From positions 1 through 64,000 of the forward strand of contig CAWBGJ010000001.1 of NCBI GenBank assembly GCA_963788325.1: 64,000 bases of DNA, in the 5' to 3' direction. The notes under the pieces were generated by a model, which was not told the origin of the DNA, searched no databases, and was given only the letters and a program-made list of their open reading frames with translations. The stretch is from Prado023 sp963788325. Lineage in GTDB: Bacteria > Actinomycetota > Actinomycetes > S36-B12 > CAIYMF01. This document shows, in pieces, positions 27,090 to 35,838 of this stretch (its first letter is position 1; every line of letters begins with the position of its first letter). A program made the position numbers and the translations under genes.

Positions 27090-28517
27090 TCAGGGACCGT
27101 TGCCGGGCTGTGGCGCGCCCGGCTCGGCAGGGGTGTTGCCGAGGACCGCGCGCAACCGGGCGAGCACGTCGCCCGCCCGAGCCTCCGCGCCGTGACCGCC
27201 GGGCTCGTAGTAGCGCCGGCCGCGCACCTGGTCCGGGGCATACTGCTGGGCCAGCACCCCGGCTGGATCGTCGTGCGGGTAGCGGTAGCCGACGACACCC
27301 AGTGCGCTGGCGTTCGGGTAGTGACCGTCACGCAGGTGCGCTGGGACAGGTCCGACCAGACCCGCGCGCACGTCTGCCTGAGCCGCGTCGATGGCCCGGT
27401 TCACGGCGTTGGACTTCGGTGCCAGGGACAGGTGGATCGTGGCCTGGGCCAGGGGCAGCCGGGCTTCGGGCAGGCCGATCTGGGCGGCAGCAGTCATCGC
27501 CGCGGCGGCCACAGCCAGGGCGCCGGGATCGGCCAGGCCGATGTCCTCGCTGGCCAGGATCACCAGCCGGCGCGCGATGAAGCGCGGGTCCTCGCCCGCC
27601 TCGATCATCCGGGCCAGGTAGTGCAGCGCCGCATCGACGTCGCTGCCCCGCACGCTCTTGATGAACGCCGAGATCACGTCGTAGTGCTGGTCACCGGTGC
27701 GGTCGTAGCGGACCAGGGCACGCTGGACCGCTGCCGCGACGTGCTCGGCAGTCACCCGAGGGGGTGCGGCCGAGCGCGGCTCGTCGGCGTCCCCGGGCTG
27801 CCCCGCACGCACCGGCAACACCGCGACCCCGTGCGCGGCGGCCTCGAGGTAGGTCAGCGCCCGGCGCGCATCCCCGCCGGAGAAGCGCACCAGGTCAGCG
27901 CGGGCATCGTCGGCGAGGGCCACCCGGCCGGCCAGGCCTCGCTCATCGCGCACGGCCCTGTCGAGCAGTTCGCCCAGCTGCTCGTCGGTCAGCGAGCTCA
28001 GGGTCAGCAGCAGGGAGCGTGAGAGCAGGGGCGCGACCACGGAGAACGACGGGTTCTCGGTGGTGGCCGCCACCAGCGTGACCCAACCGTTCTCCACGCC
28101 CGGCAGCAGCGCGTCCTGCTGGGTGCGGGTGAAGCGATGCACCTCGTCGATGAACAGCACGGTGGGCACCCCGGACATCCGGGCGGTGTCGATCGCGGCT
28201 CGGACGTCCTTGACCCCCGCCGTGACTGCGCTGAGCTCCACGAAGCGCCGACCAGCCGCCCCGCTGACCAACGAGGCTATGGTGGTCTTCCCGGTGCCGG
28301 GGGGTCCCCACAGGATCACCGAGCTGGCCCCCGATCCGTCGATCAGCCGACGCAACGGCGAGCCGGGAGCCACCAGCTCGGCCTGTCCGAGCAGCTCGCC
28401 GAGGTCACGCGGACGCATCCGGACCGCCAGCGGCGCATCCTGCTCAGCAGCGCGCTCCGCAAGGCCGGGCGCGTCGAACAAGGACGGCCCGCCCGGGGTC
28501 GTGCGCGATCCAGCCAC
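27090..28517 (-). CDS. rarA: Replication-associated recombination protein A (RarA/MgsA AAA+ ATPase)
   Basis: RarA is a clamp-loader-related AAA+ ATPase that acts at stalled replication forks. It shows Walker A GPPGTGKTT, Walker B VLFIDEVHRF, sensor 1 VAATTENPSF, the arginine-finger region SRSLLL and the C-terminal tetramerisation domain (ISAFIKSVRGSD, HYLARMIEAGEDP). I place the start at GTG 28517 (VAGSRTTPGGPSLFD), giving 475 residues. A longer frame from 28601 would run into the likely divergent promoter region, and no good ribosome-binding site is seen at either. The start is the least certain part of the call. Confidence 0.92.
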   Translation of the reverse strand: MAGSRTTPGGPSLFDAPGLAERAAEQDAPLAVRMRPRDLGELLGQAELVAPGSPLRRLIDGSGASSVILWGPPGTGKTTIASLVSGAAGRRFVELSAVTAGVKDVRAAIDTARMSGVPTVLFIDEVHRFTRTQQDALLPGVENGWVTLVAATTENPSFSVVAPLLSRSLLLTLSSLTDEQLGELLDRAVRDERGLAGRVALADDARADLVRFSGGDARRALTYLEAAAHGVAVLPVRAGQPGDADEPRSAAPPRVTAEHVAAAVQRALVRYDRTGDQHYDVISAFIKSVRGSDVDAALHYLARMIEAGEDPRFIARRLVILASEDIGLADPGALAVAAAAMTAAAQIGLPEARLPLAQATIHLSLAPKSNAVNRAIDAAQADVRAGLVGPVPAHLRDGHYPNASALGVVGYRYPHDDPAGVLAQQYAPDQVRGRRYYEPGGHGAEARAGDVLARLRAVLGNTPAEPGAPQPGNGP

Positions 28518-28650
28518 GCCGCCACTATAGGCACGTGGGCCCACTGGCCCCGCTGGGTCCGGAGTCCTTGCGGACAGGACCGCGGGGGCGGCCTCCGCCA
28601 CGCCGCAGCCGATCCGAGCGGACGAAACGGACTCGTGGGCTCTTGTAGGC

Positions 28651-28656
28651 CTACGC
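28651..28656 (+). promoter_or_regulatory. Candidate -10 element for a leaderless transcript
   Basis: TACGCT fits the actinobacterial TANNNT -10 consensus and ends seven bases before the ATG at 28664. No Shine-Dalgarno sequence is present between them. Transcription starting at or next to the A of the start codon would give a leaderless mRNA, a common arrangement in this phylum. No convincing -35 is visible. Confidence 0.4.
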
Positions 28657-28663
28657 TGCGCAC

Positions 28664-29893
28664 ATGGCCCGTCGCATCATCGCAGCCCTGCTCATCCTCA
28701 TCGCCAGCCTGCTGGCACCCCTCGCGCTCGGGGCGTTCTGGGCCGAGCGGACGATCACCGACACGGCCGCCTTCCAGGAGACCCTGGCGCCGCTGGCCGA
28801 TGACCCGTTGGTGCGCCAGACGGTCTCCACCGAGGCGACCGAGGCGATCGTGTCCGCTGTGGATGCCCAGGGACGCGCCGAGGAGGCGCTCGGCCGGCTC
28901 AGCGGGCCCCTGGCAGGGCTGCGCCCCGATGACTCGGTGATCGCCTCGGCCATCGCCTCCGGGGTGAACAACGCCATCGCCTCCGGGGTGGAGTCCTATG
29001 TCAACAGCGATCGGTTCGGCCAGGGCTGGGAGAGCGTCTCCGCCCTGCTCCAGCAGCAGTTCGTGGCCCTGATCGAGCGGGACACCACTGACGCCGCTGT
29101 GACCCTCCAGGAGGGCCAGATCGTGCTGAACACCAAGCAGGCCCTGGACAAGGTGCAGGCCGAGCTCATCGACAGGCAGCTGCCGTTCGCGGGCACCCTG
29201 GACATCGCCGGCCGCGACGTGGTGCTGGCCGACGCCCCGAACCTCCAGCTGGTTGCTGATGCGCTGGGGGTCTTCCTGCCCGTGGCCAACTGGCTGTGGG
29301 TCGTGGTGCTGGTCATGTTCGTGGCAGGTGTACTGCTCTGGCGCCCCCGCTCCCGCGGCCTGCTCTGGGCCGGGATCGGCATGGCGTTGGGGGCCGTGAT
29401 CACCTACTTCGCTCTCGACCTCGGGACCGCACGGGTGGTGTCCGCCGCCCCTGAGGGCTACGCCAGCCTGGTCGGTGCAGTGTCGAGCACGCTGCTGCGG
29501 TTCCTCATCAACGCCCTGCTGGTCATGCTGTCCCTGGGCGTGGCGATCGCCCTGGCCGGATGGCTGGGCGGCGCGACGCGCTCCGGTCGCTCGGTGCGCC
29601 TGGCGATCGCGGGGCGCGCGCACCGCTGGGGCCGTCCGATGGCGGACAGCTCGCTGGGCCGGTTCACCTCCGAGCACCCGATGTTCATCCCCACCCTGCG
29701 CGCCCTGGTGATCGCCGTGGCCGTGCTGTACCTGATCGCCCTGGACCGGCTCAGCCCGTCGATCGTTGGCTGGACGGCGATCGTGACTGGTGCCGCACTG
29801 CTCCTGATCGAGGTCCTCGAGGGCGCAGGACTGGCTCGCGAGTCCGAGCGGGCCGGAGCGATGGTGGCGCCCGCCCAGGACGTCAGCGCCTGA
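28664..29893 (+). CDS. Multi-pass integral membrane protein of unknown function
   Basis: This 409-residue protein is of a type widespread in actinomycetes. It has an N-terminal membrane helix (residues 5-25), an extracellular helical domain of about 170 residues (VRQTVSTEATEAIVSAVDAQ, then NNAIASGVESYVNS), and a cluster of four to six membrane helices in the C-terminal half (NWLWVVVLVMFVAGVLLW, LWAGIGMALGAVITYF, FLINALLVMLSLGVAIAL, ALVIAVAVLYLIAL). There are no enzymatic motifs. It is transcribed divergently from rarA and convergently with the copper genes, so it seems to be a single-gene unit, possibly leaderless. I do not assign a function. Confidence 0.85.
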   Translation: MARRIIAALLILIASLLAPLALGAFWAERTITDTAAFQETLAPLADDPLVRQTVSTEATEAIVSAVDAQGRAEEALGRLSGPLAGLRPDDSVIASAIASGVNNAIASGVESYVNSDRFGQGWESVSALLQQQFVALIERDTTDAAVTLQEGQIVLNTKQALDKVQAELIDRQLPFAGTLDIAGRDVVLADAPNLQLVADALGVFLPVANWLWVVVLVMFVAGVLLWRPRSRGLLWAGIGMALGAVITYFALDLGTARVVSAAPEGYASLVGAVSSTLLRFLINALLVMLSLGVAIALAGWLGGATRSGRSVRLAIAGRAHRWGRPMADSSLGRFTSEHPMFIPTLRALVIAVAVLYLIALDRLSPSIVGWTAIVTGAALLLIEVLEGAGLARESERAGAMVAPAQDVSA

Positions 29894-29955
29894 TCCTCCC
29901 GGGCCTCACCACCCCGGGGTGGCCCGTGCGCGGCAGGTCCGCGCCGATCAGGCGC
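29887..29955. terminator. Bidirectional terminator between convergent genes
   Basis: The core CCACCCCGGGGTGG (29909-29922) is a perfect palindrome flanked by GGGCC/GGCCC. Around it, GCGCCTGATC (29887-29896) and GATCAGGCGC (29946-29955) pair as an outer stem. The outer arms include the stop codons of both convergent genes, which both end GCGCCTGA. Confidence 0.55.
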
Positions 29956-31963
29956 GCGGATCGCCGTCTGTGTCGGCGTCGTGGAGCCGGGCGAGCCTCT
30001 CGTTGTAGGCACGCAGGTCGGCGTCGCCGTCGAGATCGGCCCGGCGATCCATCCGGCGCGCCTCGCGGTCATCCGAGCGCGACCACTGCACACCCAGGGC
30101 CATCGCGACGATCAGCGTCGGGATCTCCCCGAAGCCCCAGGCGATGCCGCCTGCCAGACGGCTGTCCGCCGCTGGATCGGTCAGCCACGGCGGGGTCACC
30201 AACGCGTACCAGTCGGCCACCATCGGACTGTCGGCCATCATCATCGGCACGGCGAAGAACGAGTGGATCACCAGGGAGGCCATGAGAAGGATCAGCCGGG
30301 CCGGATAGCCCAGACGCCGCGGTGCTGCGTCCACGCCGATAACCACCCAGTAGAACAGGTAGCCCGCAGCCAGGAAGTGCACCTGCATCGTGAAGTGCCC
30401 GAGGTGCGAGGCCATCAACCACGAGTACAGGCCCGTGTAGTAGAGCCCGTACAACCCGATCGTGTAGATGAACAGCACGTACCCGGGGTGGGTCAGGAAC
30501 CTGGTCACCGGGGAGTGCAGGCCCCAGATGATCCACTCGCGCGGGCCGCGTGCCCCGCCCGTGGAGGCCGGGATGACCCGCAGGGCGAGGGTGATCGGGC
30601 CGCCGAGCACGAGCAGCACCGGTGCCATCATCGCCAGGGCCATGTGCGAGATCATGTGCAGGCTGAAGGCCACCGGCGCGTACCAAGCGACCCCCGCGCT
30701 GGTCGCCCATACGACCACAGACCAGCCGAGCACCCAAGCGACCAGCCGACCCACCGGCCAGCTGTCCCCTCGACGGCGCAGAAGCGCGAAGCCCCACACA
30801 TACAGCCCGACAGCAAGCGCGCTGATGGCCAGCCAGACCCAATCGGGGTGCCAGCCGAAGGCGACGGACGCGAACGTGGGCGCCGGTGGGTACAGGTAGC
30901 CGATCAGGTCCTCACCGAGGCTCGGCAGGACGATCGGCTCCCGGGGGAACGCCGAGCGGGCCAGTGCGACTGCCACGCCCAGAGCGGTACCGAGAGCGAT
31001 GATCTCGGTCAGGATGCGGGCACTGCTCAGAGGGGCCCCCGAGCGGTTCGCCCTCCGAGTCAGCAGGCCCAGGCCACCAGCGACGAGCAGGGCGATGATC
31101 TTGGCCAGGACCATCCGGCCGTACCCCGTGGTCACCAGTTGGGTCAGCGAGTCCATCCGGGTGGCGGCGGAGGCGAATCCGGTCACCCCGAGCATGGCCA
31201 CCGAGGCGATCGCCACGACGCCGAACCGACGCACCCGCTCGCCCACGTTCGGCGCACGGCGCAGCACATGGGTGGCCAGGGCGACCAGCCCGCCAGCCCA
31301 CACCGACGCCGCCACCGTGTGGGCGAACCCGCTGATCAGGGCCACCGAGTGCGAGCCCAGACCGACGGCATGCCCCGTCAGGGAGGGGACCCCGACCGCG
31401 ACAAGCCCGACCAGGAACCAGGCCGCGGCCGATCCCAGGGCTCGCGATCGGAGCAGGCCGACGCCCACGGCGAGCGCAAGTGCGGCGCTGATGAGGTGTG
31501 CGCGGCTGACCTCGACGTCCCAGAGATAGGTGGACAGCACCGACGCGGAGAGCTCGCCCAGGCCCACCCCGAGGACGTCGGCCAACGTGAACAGGGCGGA
31601 GAGCAGGCTTGCCGCGGCAAGGACGAACGCCGCCACCGCGGCCACGGACAGGTCGATGCGCCCCGACTTGGTCAGGGTGGTGCGCGCGGCCGGGTCCAGC
31701 GCGATCGCTGAGAGGCCGAAGCCGGCCAGCGTGCCACCGGCGAGCAGCGTGACCAGGCGCAGGATCGGCAGCCCGTCGACCACCAGGCGCCCCGCGTCCG
31801 GCAGGCCGTCGTCGACCGGCTGCCACCACAGGCCCGCCGCCACTGCGGCCAGCGCAAGTGCTGCCAGCGCCGCGATCCCCCACACGATCCGGGGCAGCCG
31901 GCTGCGCGGCCGCGCGGCCGGAACCGTCGGCTGCTCGGACTGCGGGGACGCGGTGGTCGTCAT
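29948..31963 (-). CDS. CopD-CtaG fusion: copper transport / cytochrome c oxidase assembly membrane protein
   Basis: This 671-residue protein joins two families often adjacent or fused in actinobacteria. The N-terminal half (residues about 20-350) is a CopD-type copper-import domain with histidines in LTGHAVGLGSHSVAL and GFAHTVAASVWAGG. The C-terminal half (about 390-620) is a caa3-type CtaG copper chaperone domain, with FSLHMISHMALAMMAP, THPGYVLF, MQVHFLAAGYLFYW and LVIHSFFAVPMMM. I count about fourteen membrane helices. The short cytoplasmic tail is Asp/Arg-rich. The ATG at 31963 overlaps the copC stop as ATGA. It probably delivers copper from the extracellular CopC to the oxidase. Confidence 0.92.
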   Translation of the reverse strand: MTTTASPQSEQPTVPAARPRSRLPRIVWGIAALAALALAAVAAGLWWQPVDDGLPDAGRLVVDGLPILRLVTLLAGGTLAGFGLSAIALDPAARTTLTKSGRIDLSVAAVAAFVLAAASLLSALFTLADVLGVGLGELSASVLSTYLWDVEVSRAHLISAALALAVGVGLLRSRALGSAAAWFLVGLVAVGVPSLTGHAVGLGSHSVALISGFAHTVAASVWAGGLVALATHVLRRAPNVGERVRRFGVVAIASVAMLGVTGFASAATRMDSLTQLVTTGYGRMVLAKIIALLVAGGLGLLTRRANRSGAPLSSARILTEIIALGTALGVAVALARSAFPREPIVLPSLGEDLIGYLYPPAPTFASVAFGWHPDWVWLAISALAVGLYVWGFALLRRRGDSWPVGRLVAWVLGWSVVVWATSAGVAWYAPVAFSLHMISHMALAMMAPVLLVLGGPITLALRVIPASTGGARGPREWIIWGLHSPVTRFLTHPGYVLFIYTIGLYGLYYTGLYSWLMASHLGHFTMQVHFLAAGYLFYWVVIGVDAAPRRLGYPARLILLMASLVIHSFFAVPMMMADSPMVADWYALVTPPWLTDPAADSRLAGGIAWGFGEIPTLIVAMALGVQWSRSDDREARRMDRRADLDGDADLRAYNERLARLHDADTDGDPRA

Positions 31964-32602
31964 CGCGCCCGACGCGTGAACCACGTGCCACCCAGGGCGC
32001 CGAGCACGATGGCCACGCCCAGCCCCAGGATGATCCGCAGCAGGGACCCACCGCCGCTGTCCTCGTCCGGGTCAGCCGGGGTGCCCGCCGGCTCGGGTGA
32101 CGCATCCTGGGTCGGACCCAGCGGGTCGGGCACCGGGGACTGTCCCCCCACAGCCTGGCCGGTGGCCGCTACCGCAGTCGGCTGGTCGGCCGAGGGTGCG
32201 CCCTCGGCCGACCGCGCGACCGTGAACGTGATCGTTCCATTGATGGGGTGGCCGTCGGCGGAGACCACTCGATACGCGGCCCGGAACTCGCCTGCGGGGC
32301 TCGCCTGCGGCCACGCGACGCTCACGGTGGGGCCCTCGGTCTGGGCGGCACCGACAGTGAGCCGTTGGTCGGTAGCCACCTCGGTCACCGTCACGGCGTT
32401 GCCCTGGGCGAGCAGCTTCTCGTTGAACGTCAACGACACCTGCGTGGGGGCCTGGTCAAGGGTGGCGCCGTCCGCGGGATCAGAGGAGAGCAGGTCCGAG
32501 TGCGCCTGCGCCGGCGCCGCCGCGAGCAGGCCGATCAGCGATCAGCACTGCGAGCACGGACGCGACCACTGCCGCGCGGGCTCGACTCTCGTAGATGGTC
32601 AT
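31960..32602 (-). pseudogene. copC: CopC-domain copper-binding protein, frameshifted by a 7-bp tandem duplication
   Basis: CopC is a secreted Cu(II) carrier. The ATG at 32602 has a GGAGAGGAG site and begins a signal peptide (MTIYESRARAAVVASVLAVLI). A perfect 7-bp tandem repeat (32532-32545 on the plus strand, CGATCAG twice) then throws the frame off. Deleting one copy gives VLAVLIGLLAAAPAQA followed by HSDLLSSDPADGA, an ideal signal-peptidase site exposing the N-terminal copper-ligand histidine, and a 211-residue protein. The CopC domain (ADGHPINGTITF) then leads to a proline-rich linker and a C-terminal membrane anchor (LRIILGLGVAIVLGALG). As written the gene is broken. It may be a real slippage mutation or an assembly error. 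Confidence 0.82.
32532..32545. repeat. Perfect 7-bp tandem duplication inside copC
   Basis: CGATCAG occurs twice back to back. Removing one unit restores one continuous CopC reading frame of 212 codons including the stop (636 bases), so this repeat alone accounts for the frameshift. Confidence 0.9.
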
Positions 32603-32668
32603 CACGCTCCTCTCCTGTGCCCGACGAGCCGGCTTGAGGCCCCCGGCGGGCACCAGACTACGAAGTCC

Positions 32669-34462
32669 TCACGTCGCTGACGAGGGCTGGGGGGCCTGCG
32701 TGTCCTGGGCCGGTGGCGCGCTGGGCGCTTCGGGCCGTGCGTCGATGCCGGCCTCGCGGCGCTGCACCGCGGTGATCGGCGTGGGTGCCCCGGTGAGCGG
32801 GTCGTGACCAGCGCCGGTCTTGGGGAACGCGATCACCTCGCGCAGCGAGGATGCCCCGGTCAGCAGCATGACGATCCGGTCCCAGCCGAACGCCACCCCG
32901 CCGTGCGGGGGCGGACCGTAGGCGAACGCATCGAGCAGGAAGCCGAACTTGTCGCGCGCCTCCTGCTCGTCGATGCCCAGAGTGCTGAACACGCGCTGCT
33001 GGACGTCAGCGCGGTGGATACGGATGGAACCGCCACCGATCTCGTTGCCGTTGCACACCAGGTCGTAGGCGTAGGCCAATGCCTCGCCGGGCACATCCTC
33101 GAAGCGGTCGATCCACTCGGCGTTCGGGGACGTGAACGGGTGGTGCACCGCCGTCCAGCCCGGGTTCCCGTCGTCGTCGACGATGGCCTCGAACACGGGC
33201 GCGTCGACGATCCACAGGAAGGACCAGGCATCGGGGTCGATCAGCCCGACCCGCTCGGCAATCTCGACCCGCGCGGCACCGAGCAGGGCGCGGGACTCCG
33301 GTGCTGCACCCGCGGCGAAGAAGATGCAGTCCCCCGGCTGTGCTCCCGTGGCCTGCGCGAGGCCCGCTCGCTCTGTGTCGGTGAGGTTCTTGGCCACCGG
33401 ACCGCCGAGCGTTCCGTCCTGGCCGATCGTCACGTAGGCCAGGCCCCGAGCCCCGCGCTGCTTGGCCCACTCCTGCCAGGCGTCGAAGGTGCGTCGGGGC
33501 TGCGAGCCGCCGCCCGGCATCACCACGGCGCCCACGTAGGGGGCCTGGAACACCCGGAACCCGGTGTCGGCGAAGTACTGCGTCAGCTCGGTGAGCTCCA
33601 CCCCGAAGCGCAGGTCGGGCTTGTCGGACCCGAACCGGCGCATCGCCTCGGCGAACGTCATGTGCGGGATCTCGCCGATCTCATGGCCGATCGTCCCGGC
33701 CCACAGCGCCCGGACGACAGCCTCCCCGACCTCGAGGACGTCGGCCTGCTCCACGAAGCTCATCTCGATGTCGAGCTGGGTGAACTCGGGCTGGCGGTCC
33801 TTGCGGAAGTCCTCGTCGCGGTAGCAGCGCGCGATCTGGAAGTAGCGCTCCATGCCGGCGACCATCAGCAGCTGCTTGAACAGCTGCGGGGACTGCGGCA
33901 GCGCGTACCAGCTGCCCGGCTGCAGCCGGACGGGCACCAGGAAGTCCCGGGCACCCTCGGGCGTGGACCGGGTCAGCGTCGGGGTCTCGATCTCCAGGAA
34001 GTCCCGGTCGAAGAGCACCTCGCGCGCGATCTGGTTGACCTTGGAGCGCAGCCGCATGATCCGGGCCGGCTCCGGGCGACGCAGGTCCAGGTAGCGGTAG
34101 CGCAACCGCGCCTCCTCACCCACCTCGACGTGATCGTCGATCGGGAAGGGCAGGGGCGCAGCCTCGGAGAGCACCTCGAGCTCGCGGACCATCACCTCGA
34201 CCCCTCCGGTGGCCAGGTCGGGGTTCTCGTTGCCCGTCGGCCGTGCGGTCACCTCGCCCACGACGCGCACGCAGAACTCGTTGCGCAGGGGGTGCGCCAC
34301 CGCGGGGTCGTGGACCACGACCTGGACGATCCCGGAGGAGTCACGAAGGTCGAGGAAGGCCACGCCCCCGTGATCGCGCCGCCGACCGATCCAGCCCGCC
34401 AGGGTCACGACCTGGCCGACCTGCTCGGGGCGCAGGCTGCCGGCCTCGTGGGTGCGGATCAT
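32669..34462 (-). CDS. aspS: Aspartyl-tRNA synthetase, probably non-discriminating (Asp/Asn)
   Basis: This is a 597-residue bacterial-type class II synthetase. It has an N-terminal OB-fold anticodon-binding domain (residues 1-105), motif 2 region CYRDEDFRKDRQPEFTQLD, the bacterial insertion (PHMTFAEAMRRFGSDKPDLR) and motif 3 (GVAFGWDRIVMLL). The anticodon domain contains RRRDHGG, with the histidine that marks non-discriminating enzymes (discriminating ones have leucine), and TGNENPD, where discriminating enzymes have lysine. I infer that it charges both tRNA-Asp and tRNA-Asn, with Asn-tRNA finished by GatCAB. The stop lies 67 bases beyond the copC start; the ATG at 34462 overlaps the hisS stop as ATGA. 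Confidence 0.94.
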   Translation of the reverse strand: MIRTHEAGSLRPEQVGQVVTLAGWIGRRRDHGGVAFLDLRDSSGIVQVVVHDPAVAHPLRNEFCVRVVGEVTARPTGNENPDLATGGVEVMVRELEVLSEAAPLPFPIDDHVEVGEEARLRYRYLDLRRPEPARIMRLRSKVNQIAREVLFDRDFLEIETPTLTRSTPEGARDFLVPVRLQPGSWYALPQSPQLFKQLLMVAGMERYFQIARCYRDEDFRKDRQPEFTQLDIEMSFVEQADVLEVGEAVVRALWAGTIGHEIGEIPHMTFAEAMRRFGSDKPDLRFGVELTELTQYFADTGFRVFQAPYVGAVVMPGGGSQPRRTFDAWQEWAKQRGARGLAYVTIGQDGTLGGPVAKNLTDTERAGLAQATGAQPGDCIFFAAGAAPESRALLGAARVEIAERVGLIDPDAWSFLWIVDAPVFEAIVDDDGNPGWTAVHHPFTSPNAEWIDRFEDVPGEALAYAYDLVCNGNEIGGGSIRIHRADVQQRVFSTLGIDEQEARDKFGFLLDAFAYGPPPHGGVAFGWDRIVMLLTGASSLREVIAFPKTGAGHDPLTGAPTPITAVQRREAGIDARPEAPSAPPAQDTQAPQPSSAT

Positions 34463-35838
34463 GCGGGGGTCTCCTCTTGCTCGGCGACGATGTGCTCGAC
34501 GCGCGGGTACAGGTCGGCTGCCGGGGGGGTCCAGCTCGTCGGATCGGCGGGCACCTGCTCGCCGGTGCGGATGTCCTTGACCGAGCCGGTGTCCCCCGCA
34601 CCGGCGTCAGCATCAGCCGCATTGCCGCCGGGGAACCACACGAACGGGATGCCGCGCCGGTCTGCGTACCGGATCTGCTTGCCGAACTTGTCGGCCTTCG
34701 GCGCGACCTCGGCCGCGATGCCCCGGGCGCGCAGCCCGGCCGCCACGGACTGCGACTGTGCACGCCCGGACTCGTCGGAAACGGCGACCAGCACGCAGGT
34801 GGGCACCGAGCGGGTGGCTCGCACGAGCCCCCGGCCCAGGAGCACCGACAGCAGCCGGGAGACGCCCAGCGAGATCCCCACGCCGGGGTAGGTGGTCCGG
34901 CCGTCACTGGCCAGGGCGTCGTAGCGACCTCCGGAGCAGATGGACCCGAAGTCCTCGTAGCCCACCAGCTCGGTCTCGTAGACGGTGGCTGTGTAGTAGT
35001 CCAGGCCCCGGGCGATCTTGAGGTCGGCCACCACCGCGCCGGGCATCTGCTCAGCGGCTGCGCCCACGACCGCCGCCAGCTCGGCGAGGCCCTCGTCGAG
35101 CATCGGGTGGGCCACGCCCAGGTCGCGCACCCGATCGACGAAGGTCGAGTCGGCGCTGCGGATCGCGGCCAGGGCCAGGGCGGCCTGCGCGCCGTCGGCA
35201 GTCAGCCCTGCCTCGGCGATCAGCAACTCGGCCACCCGGGCCGGGCCCACCTTGGCCAGCTTGTCCAGGGCGCGCAGCGCGGCCGCGCAGTCGGTGGCGC
35301 CCAGGCCCAGCAGGAAGCCCTCGACCAGTTTGCGGTTGTTCACCAGGATCACCGCCGGGGGCATCGGCAGGGCGCGGAACACCTCGGCCATCACCAGGGC
35401 CACCTCGACCTCGTGCTGGGCGGCCAGGGTGTCACGGCCGACCACGTCGATGTCCGCCTGCGTGAACTCGCGGTACCGGCCCTCCTGCGGGCGCTCGCCG
35501 CGCCACACCTTCTGGACCTGGTAGCGGCGGAACGGGAAGTCCAGGTGCCCCGCGTTCTGCACGACGTAGCGTGCGAAGGGAACTGTCAGGTCGAAGTGCA
35601 GGCCCAGGCCCGCATCCGGCTCGTCGGCCGGAGCGTGCAACCGGCGCAGGACGTAGACCTCCTTGTCGATCTCGCCCTTGCGCAGCATCTGCTCGAGGGG
35701 CTCGACGGCACGGGTCTCCACCGAGGCGAACCCGTGCAGCTCGAACACCCGACGGACGGTGTCGAGCACGTGCTGCTCGACGATCCGGTCGGCAGGCAGG
35801 TACTCGGGGAAGCCCGACAGCGGGGCGGGCCGGCTCAT
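34459..35838 (-). CDS. hisS: Histidyl-tRNA synthetase
   Basis: HisRS charges tRNA-His. The 459-residue class II enzyme has the N-terminal motif 1 region (RIVEQHVLDTVRRVFELHGF), motif 2 (FPFRRYQVQKVWRGERPQEG), the histidine-specific GLDYYTATVYE motif and motif 3 (GVGISLGVSRLL). The C-terminal anticodon-binding domain contains a short Ala/Asp/Gly-rich insert (GNAADADAGAGD). The gene overlaps aspS and the upstream hydrolase gene by four bases each, so the three form one coupled operon. Confidence 0.95.
   Translation of the reverse strand: MSRPAPLSGFPEYLPADRIVEQHVLDTVRRVFELHGFASVETRAVEPLEQMLRKGEIDKEVYVLRRLHAPADEPDAGLGLHFDLTVPFARYVVQNAGHLDFPFRRYQVQKVWRGERPQEGRYREFTQADIDVVGRDTLAAQHEVEVALVMAEVFRALPMPPAVILVNNRKLVEGFLLGLGATDCAAALRALDKLAKVGPARVAELLIAEAGLTADGAQAALALAAIRSADSTFVDRVRDLGVAHPMLDEGLAELAAVVGAAAEQMPGAVVADLKIARGLDYYTATVYETELVGYEDFGSICSGGRYDALASDGRTTYPGVGISLGVSRLLSVLLGRGLVRATRSVPTCVLVAVSDESGRAQSQSVAAGLRARGIAAEVAPKADKFGKQIRYADRRGIPFVWFPGGNAADADAGAGDTGSVKDIRTGEQVPADPTSWTPPAADLYPRVEHIVAEQEETPA

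Noticed and set aside
28518..28663. An extra small gene between rarA and the membrane protein
   Set aside because: No coding frame with a start and ribosome-binding site is seen; the region fits a divergent promoter.
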